A program made the translations under genes and the position numbers. Source: Syntrophaceae bacterium UBA6078 (GTDB taxonomy: Bacteria; Desulfobacterota; Syntrophia; Syntrophales; UBA2210). From it: 29,962 nucleotides of DNA. The notes below the pieces were generated by a model. It saw only the letters and a program-made list of their open reading frames with translations, was not told where the DNA came from and did no database searches. Below, piece by piece: positions 1 to 7,170 of the stretch. Position 1 is the stretch's first letter; each line of letters starts with the position of its first letter. The DNA lies in assembly GCA_002428735.1 (NCBI GenBank), contig DIXO01000064.1, forward strand, positions 1 to 29,962. Reading direction: 5' to 3'.

Positions 1-74
1 ATTTTTTTGGTGGTGGATCAAGGAGAATTCCTGATCCTTTGAATCGGGAACCGCTGGGAGAGAAAGAAACACCT

Positions 75-1142
75 ATGAGTGAACTGTGCATCAGCGCCGG
101 CAAGAACGCCTATGAGATTATCCAGGACGGCGGCTTCGATTTCGATGCCATCGCCGCCTATGTGGGAGCTGCTCCGGGACCGCGGTGGCTGCTGGCCACC
201 GGATTTGACCGTTCCCTCCTGAGAAGCGAGGTGCTCGGCAACAAACGCCCCGTGGTTCTCGCCGGCTCGTCAGTGGGGGCGTTGCGCTTCGCCGCCTGGA
301 TGCAGCCGGAGCCCGAAAAGAGTTACGATCAACTCATCGACGGGTACATCGCCATGCATTTTACCAAGCGCGATACGCCGGAGAAGATCCTCCGGGCCAT
401 CCGCAGTCTCATAGACTCATACATTGACGATGACGCCCTCCAGTTCGCACTGAACAACAGAAAATACCGGCTCGCCATCATGACGGCCCGATCGAAACAC
501 CTTGCCGCTTCGAACGTGCGGTGGGTCCAGATGATTGCTCTCGGCTCTGCATTTGTCTGCAATGCCATGAGCCGGCGCCTCCTCCACCGTTTTTTTCAAC
601 GGGTGGTGTTTCATAACAGTCCCATCATTCCCTATTTCTGTCTGAACCACGATTTCAGAGGACAGGCGATCCCCCTGAATGAGGCAAATTTCAAGCCTGC
701 GCTCCTCGCATCCTCGGCAGTGCCCCTTGCCGCCGCCGGCGTCAGAGACATCTATGGAGCGCCGGGAGGGATGTATCGGGATGGCGGTCTCATGGACTAT
801 CATCTCAACCAGAAATATTCCGGCGGAGGGGGCGCCATCACGCTCCTCTTCAACCACCAGCGGCGCCTCATCCCCACCTGGCTGGACAAGCATTCCCCTT
901 CCCGACAGCCGCCCCGGCAGTATCTGGAGGATGTGCTCCTCGTGTATCCGTCCGACGATTTCATGCGCCGACTCCCCTATGGACAGGCTCCCAACCGGGA
1001 GGATTTCAGAAAGTATGCCGACAATCCCTCGAAGCGTATGCGGGATTGGAGGCGGGCGGTCGCTGTCTCTGAGTGTCTGGGTGAGCAATTTCTGGATCTG
1101 GCGCACAGCGGCAGACTCCGCGAGGTTACGGAAAGGTTGTAA
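75..1142 (+). CDS. Patatin-like phospholipase / serine hydrolase
   Basis: The protein of about 355 aa has the two marks of the patatin fold: a GSSVG nucleophile elbow at residues 64-68 (catalytic Ser66) and a DGG motif near 236-238 that would supply the Asp of a Ser-Asp dyad. Patatin-like proteins hydrolyse acyl esters of lipids; the substrate here is unknown. No signal peptide or transmembrane segment is obvious, so a cytosolic or peripheral location is likely. I chose ATG 75. An in-frame TTG at 39 with AGGAG at 21-25 is an alternative that adds 12 residues. The stop is 3 nt before the start of the radical SAM gene, so the two are probably co-transcribed. The family call is good; the substrate is not predicted. 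Confidence 0.8.
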   Translation: MSELCISAGKNAYEIIQDGGFDFDAIAAYVGAAPGPRWLLATGFDRSLLRSEVLGNKRPVVLAGSSVGALRFAAWMQPEPEKSYDQLIDGYIAMHFTKRDTPEKILRAIRSLIDSYIDDDALQFALNNRKYRLAIMTARSKHLAASNVRWVQMIALGSAFVCNAMSRRLLHRFFQRVVFHNSPIIPYFCLNHDFRGQAIPLNEANFKPALLASSAVPLAAAGVRDIYGAPGGMYRDGGLMDYHLNQKYSGGGGAITLLFNHQRRLIPTWLDKHSPSRQPPRQYLEDVLLVYPSDDFMRRLPYGQAPNREDFRKYADNPSKRMRDWRRAVAVSECLGEQFLDLAHSGRLREVTERL

Positions 1143-1145
1143 GGA

Positions 1146-2111
1146 GTGACCCCCGGATATCTCAGCCCGCGCGGCGCGGAAAAGCTGCGGAAAGCGGCGG
1201 AAACCCTTGCGGGGGTCATGACGTCCTGTGTCCTGTGCCCTCACCGGTGCCGCGTCGACAGAACAGCAGGGGAACGGGGGTTCTGCGATCTCGGGGTACG
1301 GCTCATGATCGACAGCGCCCTGCCCCACCACGGAGAAGAACCCGTCCTTTCAGGGCACGGCGGCGCCGGTACCATCTTTTTTTCATCCTGCAACATGCGG
1401 TGTATTTACTGCCAGAACTGGCAGATCAGTCATCACGCAGCCGGCAAGACGCTGGGCAGTGCGGATCTGTCCCTTGTCATGTCGGACCTCCAGGGCAGCG
1501 GATGCCACAACATCGATGCCGTGACGCCGACACCCCAGCTGCTGGGACTGATCGAGGCCCTTCTCGATGCCTCTCAGAAGGGGCTCTCAATCCCCCTTGT
1601 CTATAACTGTGGCGGCTACGAAAACCGGGATATCCTCGGCCTTCTGGACGGGATTATTGATATCTATCTCCCCGACTTCAAGTACGGCAACGACCGGGAT
1701 GCCCAGGCCTTTTCCGGCGCGGGAGATTACGTTGCCCATGCCGCCGCCGCCATAAGGGAGATGGTGCGACAGGCGGGAGACTCGCTGGAGGTTGAGGACG
1801 GTATCGCCCAAAAGGGCGTCATCATCCGCCATCTGGTGCTCCCCGGCAGGGTTGAAAACAGCCTGGAAGTGCTCCGTATAATCAAGGGTATATCAACCTC
1901 GGTTTCTCTCAGCATCATGGCGCAGTACACGCCTGTTCCAGCCGTAGCAAACCATCCCGTCCTCGGAAGAAGAGTGACGAAAGAGGAGTATGAAACGGTG
2001 GTGGACACGGCGCTGGATATGGGGTTTGAGAATCTTTTCGTGCAGGATGTGAGCGACAGCAGCATTGTCCCGGATTTCGACCGGGATCATCCTTTCAGGT
2101 GGGATGAATAG
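1146..2111 (+). CDS. Radical SAM protein, PflA/PflX-like
   Basis: The 321-aa protein carries the radical SAM cluster motif CNMRCIYC (Cys82, Cys86, Cys89), which binds a 4Fe-4S cluster and S-adenosylmethionine. An N-terminal Cys set (C28, C31, C35, C47 in CVLCPHRC...GFC) is typical of the COG1313 PflA-related group. Family members resemble pyruvate-formate-lyase activases, but their substrates are mostly unassigned. The GTG start at 1146 follows the upstream stop by 3 nt. The best Shine-Dalgarno is GGAAAGG inside the end of the preceding gene, consistent with coupled translation. ATG 1218 is a later possible start but would cut into the first Cys motif. No pyruvate-formate lyase or glycyl-radical partner lies nearby. 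Confidence 0.85.
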   Translation: MTPGYLSPRGAEKLRKAAETLAGVMTSCVLCPHRCRVDRTAGERGFCDLGVRLMIDSALPHHGEEPVLSGHGGAGTIFFSSCNMRCIYCQNWQISHHAAGKTLGSADLSLVMSDLQGSGCHNIDAVTPTPQLLGLIEALLDASQKGLSIPLVYNCGGYENRDILGLLDGIIDIYLPDFKYGNDRDAQAFSGAGDYVAHAAAAIREMVRQAGDSLEVEDGIAQKGVIIRHLVLPGRVENSLEVLRIIKGISTSVSLSIMAQYTPVPAVANHPVLGRRVTKEEYETVVDTALDMGFENLFVQDVSDSSIVPDFDRDHPFRWDE

Positions 2112-2134
2112 AGGCCGCTGAAATATGTGCGGGA

Positions 2135-2854
2135 TTACCGGCTCCCCACGTTATATGTTTTAACGCCTGGCGGAGGGGTGAATTCGAACAGTTCATCCGG
2201 GGGATTGGTGTTGAACTGGATGTTGCTGAAGATAAGCCGGGTGACGTTGTCGTACAGATCGGTGAAGACGCATCCGGTGATGTGAAAGGTCTCTCGATCC
2301 ACGGTCAGCAGGAGGGTCTTGATACCCGCCTCATATCCCCGCGGCTTCAGAATCACAACGTAATTCCCCTCTCCATCCGTCGCCCCGCCGGGGGGACGGG
2401 CCATGTCAAAATCATCTCTGAGTCGTCCGATACCGGTCAGAAAGCGTATGACCATCTTCGATGACAGGACTTCCCCGGCATCCTGCACATACACGATCTC
2501 CTCATCAGGCATATAGAGCCACGCCTTCCGGGGATTGATGACCAGCTTCTTCATGGATGGCTTCGTATAATTCCACAGCATCCGCGAGGGTTTTTTGAGG
2601 TACACCGTCCCCTCTTCCCGCGTTGTCCGTTCCACGGACCTGATGGTTGCCTCCTGGACAAAATCAGCCTTGAAATCACCGGTTCGATCATAGGTTGCCT
2701 GAATTGTTTCGGCGAGTTGATCGAGGGACAAAACCTGCGAAGGGGCCGGCGAGGCCGAGAGAAACAAACCTGCAATGACGGATAGTATTAACAGAAATAT
2801 CTTCGGAAAATAACGAAAGTGATGAAAAGGGCCCATAGGGAGATCGGTAACCAT
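2135..2854 (-). CDS. lolA: Outer-membrane lipoprotein carrier protein LolA
   Basis: The 239-aa protein begins with a basic stretch and a hydrophobic signal segment (about residues 16-37) ending near SASPAPSQ, so it should be exported to the periplasm. The mature part matches LolA: FKADFVQEATI near the N-terminus, then GTVYLKKPSRMLWNY, then W-LYMPDEE. LolA accepts lipoproteins from LolCDE at the inner membrane and carries them to LolB or the outer membrane. It supports a two-membrane cell. ATG 2854 is the longest start; ATG 2836 is also possible, and neither has a strong Shine-Dalgarno. The gene converges on the radical SAM gene with only a 23-nt gap and no clear terminator. Confidence 0.88.
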   Translation of the reverse strand: MVTDLPMGPFHHFRYFPKIFLLILSVIAGLFLSASPAPSQVLSLDQLAETIQATYDRTGDFKADFVQEATIRSVERTTREEGTVYLKKPSRMLWNYTKPSMKKLVINPRKAWLYMPDEEIVYVQDAGEVLSSKMVIRFLTGIGRLRDDFDMARPPGGATDGEGNYVVILKPRGYEAGIKTLLLTVDRETFHITGCVFTDLYDNVTRLIFSNIQFNTNPPDELFEFTPPPGVKTYNVGSR

Positions 2855-2890
2855 GCGATAACACGTATATGTACTTAACTGTTTATTATC

Positions 2891-2919
2891 ATTATATATT
2901 ACCGGATGCCCGCATTGCA
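2891..2919 (-). promoter_or_regulatory. Weak candidate promoter for lolA
   Basis: On the minus strand a perfect -10 TATAAT (plus-strand 2891-2896) lies about 40 nt upstream of the lolA start. The best -35 at 17-nt spacing is only TGCAAT. The -10 sits in a very AT-rich stretch (2881-2900), so chance is possible. Confidence 0.35.
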
Positions 2920-2930
2920 GGCAATCCGGT
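2901..2930. repeat. Inverted repeat (10-bp arms, one bulged base)
   Basis: ACCGGATGCC at 2901-2910 pairs with GGCAATCCGGT at 2920-2930 with a single bulged A and a 9-nt loop. No T-run follows on either strand, so it is not a canonical intrinsic terminator. It lies between lolA and ilvE and overlaps the candidate lolA -35 region, so a regulatory role or an ilvE mRNA end hairpin is possible. Confidence 0.6.
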
Positions 2931-2965
2931 CTAAGATATCGTGAACAGGATAGTTGCTTTCTCTT

Positions 2966-3007
2966 TCAACAGCTTTATCAACAGGCCTGTCAACACTTCT
3001 GTTGATA
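2966..3007. repeat. Three TCAACA repeats at 12-nt spacing plus palindrome
   Basis: TCAACA occurs at 2966, 2978 and 2990, exactly 12 nt apart. TGTTGA follows in inverse orientation at 3000-3005. TATCAACAG (2976-2984) and CTGTTGATA (2999-3007) form perfect 9-bp inverted arms. The element lies in the lolA-ilvE intergenic region and overlaps no credible gene. It could be a binding site array for a regulator; which one cannot be told from sequence. Confidence 0.6.
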
Positions 3008-3046
3008 CGTGGGAAGGGACCGATTCTCCCCTGTAAAAGGTTATAC

Positions 3047-4120
3047 TTACGCGATCTTGACCCGCCATCCGAAGGGATCCTCTTTCTTTCCATACTGGAT
3101 CTGAAGGATTTCGTGATACAGCCTGTCCGTTAATGCGCCGATCCCCCCGTCCCCGATGACGTATTCCTTACCCCTGTAATACATCTGTCCCACGGGCGAT
3201 ACGATGGCGGCCGTCCCCGACGCGAAGGCCTCTTTCAGCGTTCCATCCGCATTGGCACGCAACAATTCATCTATGGACAACTGTTTTTCCTTGACGGTGA
3301 CGCCCCACGACGCGGCCAGACGGATAACGGAGTCGCGGGTCACACCGGGGAGAATGCTTCCCGAGAGGGGCGGCGTTATGAGTTCGTCGCCGATCAGGAA
3401 AAAGATATTGCTCGTTCCAACCTCCTCCACATGCGCGCGCTCCTTCGCGTCGAGCCACAGGACCTGTGTGTATCCCATTGCCGACGCCTCCCTGCTCGCA
3501 TAGAGACTCGCCGCGTAGTTGCCCGCCGCTTTGCAGTCACCCACTCCTCCGGGTGCGGATCGGGTGTACTTCTCGCTCACATATATCTTGGTCGGCCCGA
3601 ATCCCTCAGGATAGTAAGCTCCGACCGGGCACAGGATAATAAAGAAGAGATACTCATTTGCTGGATGCACACCGAGGGCGACCTCGGTGGCGATCATGGT
3701 GGGCCTGATATACAGGGATGTTCCCTCGCCGTGCGGTATCCAGTCCTTCTCAAGGAGAATCAGCTTCTTCAGAGCCTCCATGAACATCTCTGCGTCCATG
3801 GGGGGCATGCACAGTCTTTCCGCGGAACGGGCCATCCGTTTGATGTTCTCCTCCGGCCTGAAGATGTAGATAGAATCGTCCTCACCCCGATAGGCCTTCA
3901 TCCCTTCGAATATCTCCTGCCCGTAGTGGAGGCACATGGAAGCGGGATCGAGTGCCAGGGGCCGCCACGGTTCTATGGTGGCTCCGTGCCACCCTCTGTC
4001 GGCGTCATGTTTCACAACAAAAAAGTGATCGGTGAATATGCGTCCGAACCCGAGCTTCGATTCATCCCGTGGTTTTGGTTTCATCTTGTGCGGCTCGACT
4101 CGTATGACTTTGATTTTCAT
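3047..4120 (-). CDS. ilvE: Branched-chain amino acid aminotransferase (class IV PLP)
   Basis: The enzyme moves an amino group between glutamate and the 2-oxo acids of Leu, Ile and Val, using pyridoxal phosphate. The predicted Schiff-base lysine is Lys197 in GDCKAAGNYAAS. Other class IV fold signatures are HYGQEIFEGMKAY, YIRPTMIATE and the C-terminal FASGTAAIVSPVG. At 357 aa it fits the long group II BCAT type. I chose ATG 4120 (protein begins MKIKVIRVEPHK) because AGGAAG precedes it at good spacing; the longer start at 4147 lacks one. It is a single gene, followed by a repeat-bearing intergenic region before lolA. The function is secure at family level; substrate preference is inferred. Confidence 0.93.
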   Translation of the reverse strand: MKIKVIRVEPHKMKPKPRDESKLGFGRIFTDHFFVVKHDADRGWHGATIEPWRPLALDPASMCLHYGQEIFEGMKAYRGEDDSIYIFRPEENIKRMARSAERLCMPPMDAEMFMEALKKLILLEKDWIPHGEGTSLYIRPTMIATEVALGVHPANEYLFFIILCPVGAYYPEGFGPTKIYVSEKYTRSAPGGVGDCKAAGNYAASLYASREASAMGYTQVLWLDAKERAHVEEVGTSNIFFLIGDELITPPLSGSILPGVTRDSVIRLAASWGVTVKEKQLSIDELLRANADGTLKEAFASGTAAIVSPVGQMYYRGKEYVIGDGGIGALTDRLYHEILQIQYGKKEDPFGWRVKIA

Positions 4121-4263
4121 TGCGATCTTCCTTTCAAAAAAATCCATGGGACCACACAGGGGCAGTATCCGCGCCTGGTATCTCCCTTGAGGTGAGAAGA
4201 TAAAATAATTGTAGGCAATACTCGGAAAGGTGCGTGCCTGTCAAGGGTAAAAAGTGCGCCGGC

Positions 4264-5790
4264 CTATATGGCATCCCTGTCCAGCGTCCGGTACTGGATG
4301 GCCTCCGATACGTGGGACTGTCGGATCGATTCTTCACCTTCGAGGTCCGCGATGGTCCGCGCCACCTTCAGGATACGGGTGTAGGCCCGCGCGCTCAGAC
4401 CGAGGCGGTCAACCGCCATTTCGATCAATCTCCGGGATTCTTCGTCCAGTGCGCAGCAACTCTTTATCTGCCTGTTGGACATTCCGGCGTTACAGAGCGC
4501 GGCTCCCCTGAATCTTCCCTTCTGGATATCCCTCGCCCGGTTCACGCGCTCTTTGATGGTTTCAGATGTTTCTCCTCCGGACTGCCCGGTCAACTCGCGG
4601 TAGCGTACCGAGGGAACCTCAATATGGATATCGATCCGGTCAAGGAGGGGTCCTGAAATTTTCGCCCGGTACTGCCGTATCTGTTGAGGTGCGCACCGGC
4701 ACTGCCTCCTGCTGTCGGTAAAATACCCGCAGGGACAGGGATTCATGGCGGCCACGAGCATGAAGCGGGCCGGATACGTCACGGACGCAAGAGAGCGCGA
4801 GACGGTTATGGAGCCGCTCTCCAGCGGCTGCCGCAGCACCTCCAGGACATTTCTCTTGAACTCCGGCAGCTCATCCAGGAACAGAACGCCGTTATGGGCG
4901 AGGCTGATTTCCCCGGGGCGCGGGACGCGCCCGCCGCCCACCAGTCCCGCGTCTGATATGGAGTGATGAGGCGCGCGAAAGGGGCGTGTTGCCAGAATCG
5001 CTTCCCCCCTGCCGAGAAGGCCGGCCACGGAGTGGACCTTCGTCGTTTCCATGGCCTCTTCAAAGGAGAGATCGGGGAGAATTGTGAGTAAGCGCTGGGC
5101 CAGCATGGTCTTGCCGGATCCCGGAGGACCGACCATAATGATGTTGTGCCCGCCGGCCGCCGCCACCTCCAGGGCTCTTTTCGCCTGATTCTGGCCGTTT
5201 ACCTCGCTGAAATCGAAGGGGTAGCGAAGGTCCCGCGAAAAAAGCCGGGACATATCCGTTTCCATTGGAGGGATGTCCCGGGTGCCGTTCAGGAACTCGA
5301 CGGCATCGTGCAGATAATCCACGGCGATGATTTCTATCGATTCCACCATGGAAGCCTCGGCGGCGTTGTCCCGGGGAAGGATGATGCCTCGGAATCCCAT
5401 TTTCGCCGCCTGGATGGCGGCGAGGAGCGCCCCGTTGACGCTCTTGACGCTTCCATCAAGCGACAGCTCCCCGATGAAGAGGTACTCAGAGAATCGGTCC
5501 GGTGTGATGATCCCCTGCGCAGCCAGAATGCCCACGGCTATGGGAAGATCATACCCGGTCCCCTCCTTTTTGATATCCGCGGGGGCCAGATTGATGGTAA
5601 CCCGGTTGCCGGGAAAGGTGTAGCCGGAATTCTGTATGGCCGCCTTTATGCGGTCCTTGCTTTCCTTGACGGAGACATCGGGAAGGCCGACCGTGAAGAA
5701 CTGCGGGAGGCCGCGGGAGATATCCACTTCCACATCAACAGGCCAGGATTCAATGCCCAGTATGGCGCTGCTTGTTATTTTGACAATCAT
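4264..5790 (-). CDS. comM: YifB/ComM family Mg-chelatase-like AAA+ ATPase
   Basis: At 508 aa this is a full-length YifB/ComM protein. It has an N-terminal Lon-protease-like ChlI region (residues 1-170) and a AAA+ core with Walker A GPPGSGKT at 221-228 and Walker B VLFLDELPEF. It also has the conserved NPCPCG Cys patch, SRRQCRC and a C-terminal lid with LSARAYTRILKVARTIADLEG. In naturally transformable bacteria ComM is a hexameric helicase that drives branch migration during recombination of imported DNA. In others its role is unclear, and no competence genes lie in this window. The ATG at 5790 is the natural family start. It is divergent from murI across 142 nt. Confidence 0.93.
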   Translation of the reverse strand: MIVKITSSAILGIESWPVDVEVDISRGLPQFFTVGLPDVSVKESKDRIKAAIQNSGYTFPGNRVTINLAPADIKKEGTGYDLPIAVGILAAQGIITPDRFSEYLFIGELSLDGSVKSVNGALLAAIQAAKMGFRGIILPRDNAAEASMVESIEIIAVDYLHDAVEFLNGTRDIPPMETDMSRLFSRDLRYPFDFSEVNGQNQAKRALEVAAAGGHNIIMVGPPGSGKTMLAQRLLTILPDLSFEEAMETTKVHSVAGLLGRGEAILATRPFRAPHHSISDAGLVGGGRVPRPGEISLAHNGVLFLDELPEFKRNVLEVLRQPLESGSITVSRSLASVTYPARFMLVAAMNPCPCGYFTDSRRQCRCAPQQIRQYRAKISGPLLDRIDIHIEVPSVRYRELTGQSGGETSETIKERVNRARDIQKGRFRGAALCNAGMSNRQIKSCCALDEESRRLIEMAVDRLGLSARAYTRILKVARTIADLEGEESIRQSHVSEAIQYRTLDRDAI

Positions 5791-5881
5791 TCCCCGTCCC
5801 CCGCACCGGCGTTTTCTCCCCCTGCACCGTTCAAACCCCCTCTATGCTATTGGATGGAGGGATGTATGGCAAGGATTTTTA

Positions 5882-5911
5882 TTGTCTTTGGAGAGACAGT
5901 CCTGCTAGAAT
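5882..5911 (+). promoter_or_regulatory. Candidate sigma70 promoter of murI
   Basis: TTGTCT at 5882-5887 and TAGAAT at 5906-5911 are separated by 18 nt and end about 20 nt before the murI start. AAGGAG follows as ribosome binding site just ahead of ATG 5933. Confidence 0.5.
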
Positions 5912-5932
5912 CCGCGCCCGAAGGAGCAGAAG

Positions 5933-6751
5933 ATGATCGGTGTTTTTGATTCCGGGTTCGGCGGCCTTACGGTCTTGAAGGGCGTTGTGAGAAGACTCCC
6001 GCAGTACGACTATCTGTATCTGGGTGACAGCGCGCGCGTCCCCTACGGGGAACATTCCCAGGAGACGGTGTACGCCTATACCCTCCAGGCCGTGGAGTTT
6101 CTCTTCAGGAAAGGGTGCGTGCTGGTCATCATCGCCTGCAATACCATCTCCTCACGGGCACTCCGAAGAATACAGCAGGAGTTTCTTCCGGGCAGATACC
6201 CCGATCGCAGGGTGCTGGGGGTTATCAGGCCCTCGGCGGAAGAACTGATGGCCAGGGGGTGCACAAAGGTCGGCATCCTTGCGACAAACGGGGTTGTGAA
6301 CTCGAAGATCTACACGGAAGAACTCGAGGCGGCGGAACCTCCCATAGAGATATTCTACCAGGCCTGCCCCCTGCTGGTTCCCCTCATAGAAGCGGGAAGG
6401 CAGGATGAGGATGCCTGCGACACACTCGTTTCCCAGTACCTGGCCGAACTCTTTCGGAAGGACGGCGGGATCGACACACTCCTCCTCTCGTGCACCCATT
6501 ATCCCCTTCTGTACGAATCATTCAGGAGACATACCCCCCCTCATGTCGTTCTCCTCAGCCAGGCTCCCATCGTAGCGGACAAACTGGAAGACTATTTGAA
6601 CCGGCACTCTGAAGTTGAGAAAAGGCTTTCCCGGAAAGGCGGCCGCGTCTTCTTCTCCACCGGTCCCCTGGAGCCGTTCAACCGGCTTGCCGGCTTGTTC
6701 TATGGACACGCGGTCCACGCCCTGCCGGCGGTTCTCGACTCCGCCGAATAG
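5933..6751 (+). CDS. murI: Glutamate racemase
   Basis: The 272-aa enzyme converts L- to D-glutamate for peptidoglycan precursor synthesis in the cytoplasm. The two catalytic cysteines of the cofactor-independent racemase fold are visible: Cys69 in IACNTISS and Cys187 in LSCTHYPLL. The N-terminal IGVFDSGFGGLTVL signature and YLGDSARVPYG are diagnostic. The ATG is preceded by AAGGAG at good spacing and by a candidate promoter. It is followed by the independent tRNA-Gln unit; no terminator is obvious directly after murI. Confidence 0.96.
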   Translation: MIGVFDSGFGGLTVLKGVVRRLPQYDYLYLGDSARVPYGEHSQETVYAYTLQAVEFLFRKGCVLVIIACNTISSRALRRIQQEFLPGRYPDRRVLGVIRPSAEELMARGCTKVGILATNGVVNSKIYTEELEAAEPPIEIFYQACPLLVPLIEAGRQDEDACDTLVSQYLAELFRKDGGIDTLLLSCTHYPLLYESFRRHTPPHVVLLSQAPIVADKLEDYLNRHSEVEKRLSRKGGRVFFSTGPLEPFNRLAGLFYGHAVHALPAVLDSAE

Positions 6752-6768
6752 ATGAGAAAGAAAAGGGG

Positions 6769-6797
6769 TTGACAAAAACGGACGGGGGCACTATATG
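6769..6797 (+). promoter_or_regulatory. Strong sigma70 promoter of the tRNA-Gln gene
   Basis: A perfect -35 TTGACA (6769-6774) is followed after 17 nt by TATATG (6792-6797). Transcription would start near 6804, giving a leader of about 42 nt before the mature tRNA at 6846. Confidence 0.75.
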
Positions 6798-6845
6798 TCT
6801 TCGTCAATCATACCCGCGCGCGGACGCAATCCAACCGATCACTGC

Positions 6846-6919
6846 TGGGGAATCGTTCAATGGTAGGACGCCGGACTCTGACTCCGTTAATCAAGGTTCG
6901 AATCCTTGTTCCCCAGCCA
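6846..6919 (+). tRNA. glnX: tRNA-Gln (anticodon CUG), CCA encoded
   Basis: All cloverleaf parts fold by hand. The acceptor stem is TGGGGAA with TTCCCCA, the D stem GTTC with GGAC, the T stem CAAGG with CCTTG around TTCGAAT, and G73 is followed by encoded CCA at 6917-6919. The anticodon loop CTCTGAC gives CUG, which reads glutamine CAG codons. The 27-43 pair at the top of the anticodon stem is a C-T mismatch; the other four pairs are intact. It has its own promoter and terminator. It marks the left side of the AT-rich defence island. glnS, whose product should charge it, lies about 8.3 kb to the right. The symbol glnX is by analogy only. Confidence 0.95.
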
Positions 6920-6930
6920 TTTTTTATCAA

Positions 6931-6966
6931 GGGGTTATGACTTCCGGCTATAATCCCGTTTCTTTT
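6931..6966 (+). terminator. Intrinsic terminator of tRNA-Gln
   Basis: GGGGTTAT (6931-6938) pairs over 8 bp, including one G-U, with ATAATCCC (6950-6957), followed by GTTTCTTTT. It begins 12 nt after the tRNA 3' end. Confidence 0.65.
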
Positions 6967-7089
6967 ATTGCCGATTGTGTCCCGCCGGAGCCCCGCTTTT
7001 CATTTTTCTCCGCCCCTTTTTCCATACTCGCACTATGACTTTTGAGCATGATACTGTTAACCTGATCACGACCATTTTTTACATTACAA

Positions 7090-7170
7090 CTAGACACTTC
7101 TTGCTTTGCTGATGCGGTTCCAGACGAGGCGGCAGAGGGCGCGATAGATTTCCTTGGGCTCATCAATGTT
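7090..7170 (-). pseudogene. Coding-like fragment directly after the methyltransferase stop
   Basis: Immediately after the methyltransferase TAG, and in the same frame, 26 codons run open to a second TAG at 7090-7092. The translation includes EPKEIYRALCRLVWNRIS, which looks like natural protein rather than random AT-rich translation. It has no start codon or ribosome binding site of its own. It may be the tail of a gene whose body was removed when the island formed, or a former extension of the methyltransferase. I do not recognise the family. Confidence 0.3.

Noticed and set aside
417..1331. 304-codon open frame on the minus strand across the patatin gene
   Set aside because: It is antisense to two convincing genes with motifs and gives no recognisable family; long shadow frames are expected in GC-rich DNA.
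2881..3007. Replication origin
   Set aside because: The DnaA-box-like copies have a mismatch and no dnaA, dnaN, gidA or partition genes lie nearby.
2899..3093. 64-codon minus-strand frame overlapping the end of ilvE
   Set aside because: It covers the repeat array and the ilvE 3' end in another frame, has no ribosome site and no protein-like pattern.
5146..5949. 267-codon plus-strand frame opposite comM
   Set aside because: Antisense to the highly conserved AAA+ gene and with a Pro/Arg/Gly-rich, unstructured translation.
6948..7166. 72-codon minus-strand frame downstream of the methyltransferase
   Set aside because: Low-complexity Ser/Lys-rich translation overlapping the tRNA terminator; the neighbouring frame gives the more protein-like peptide.
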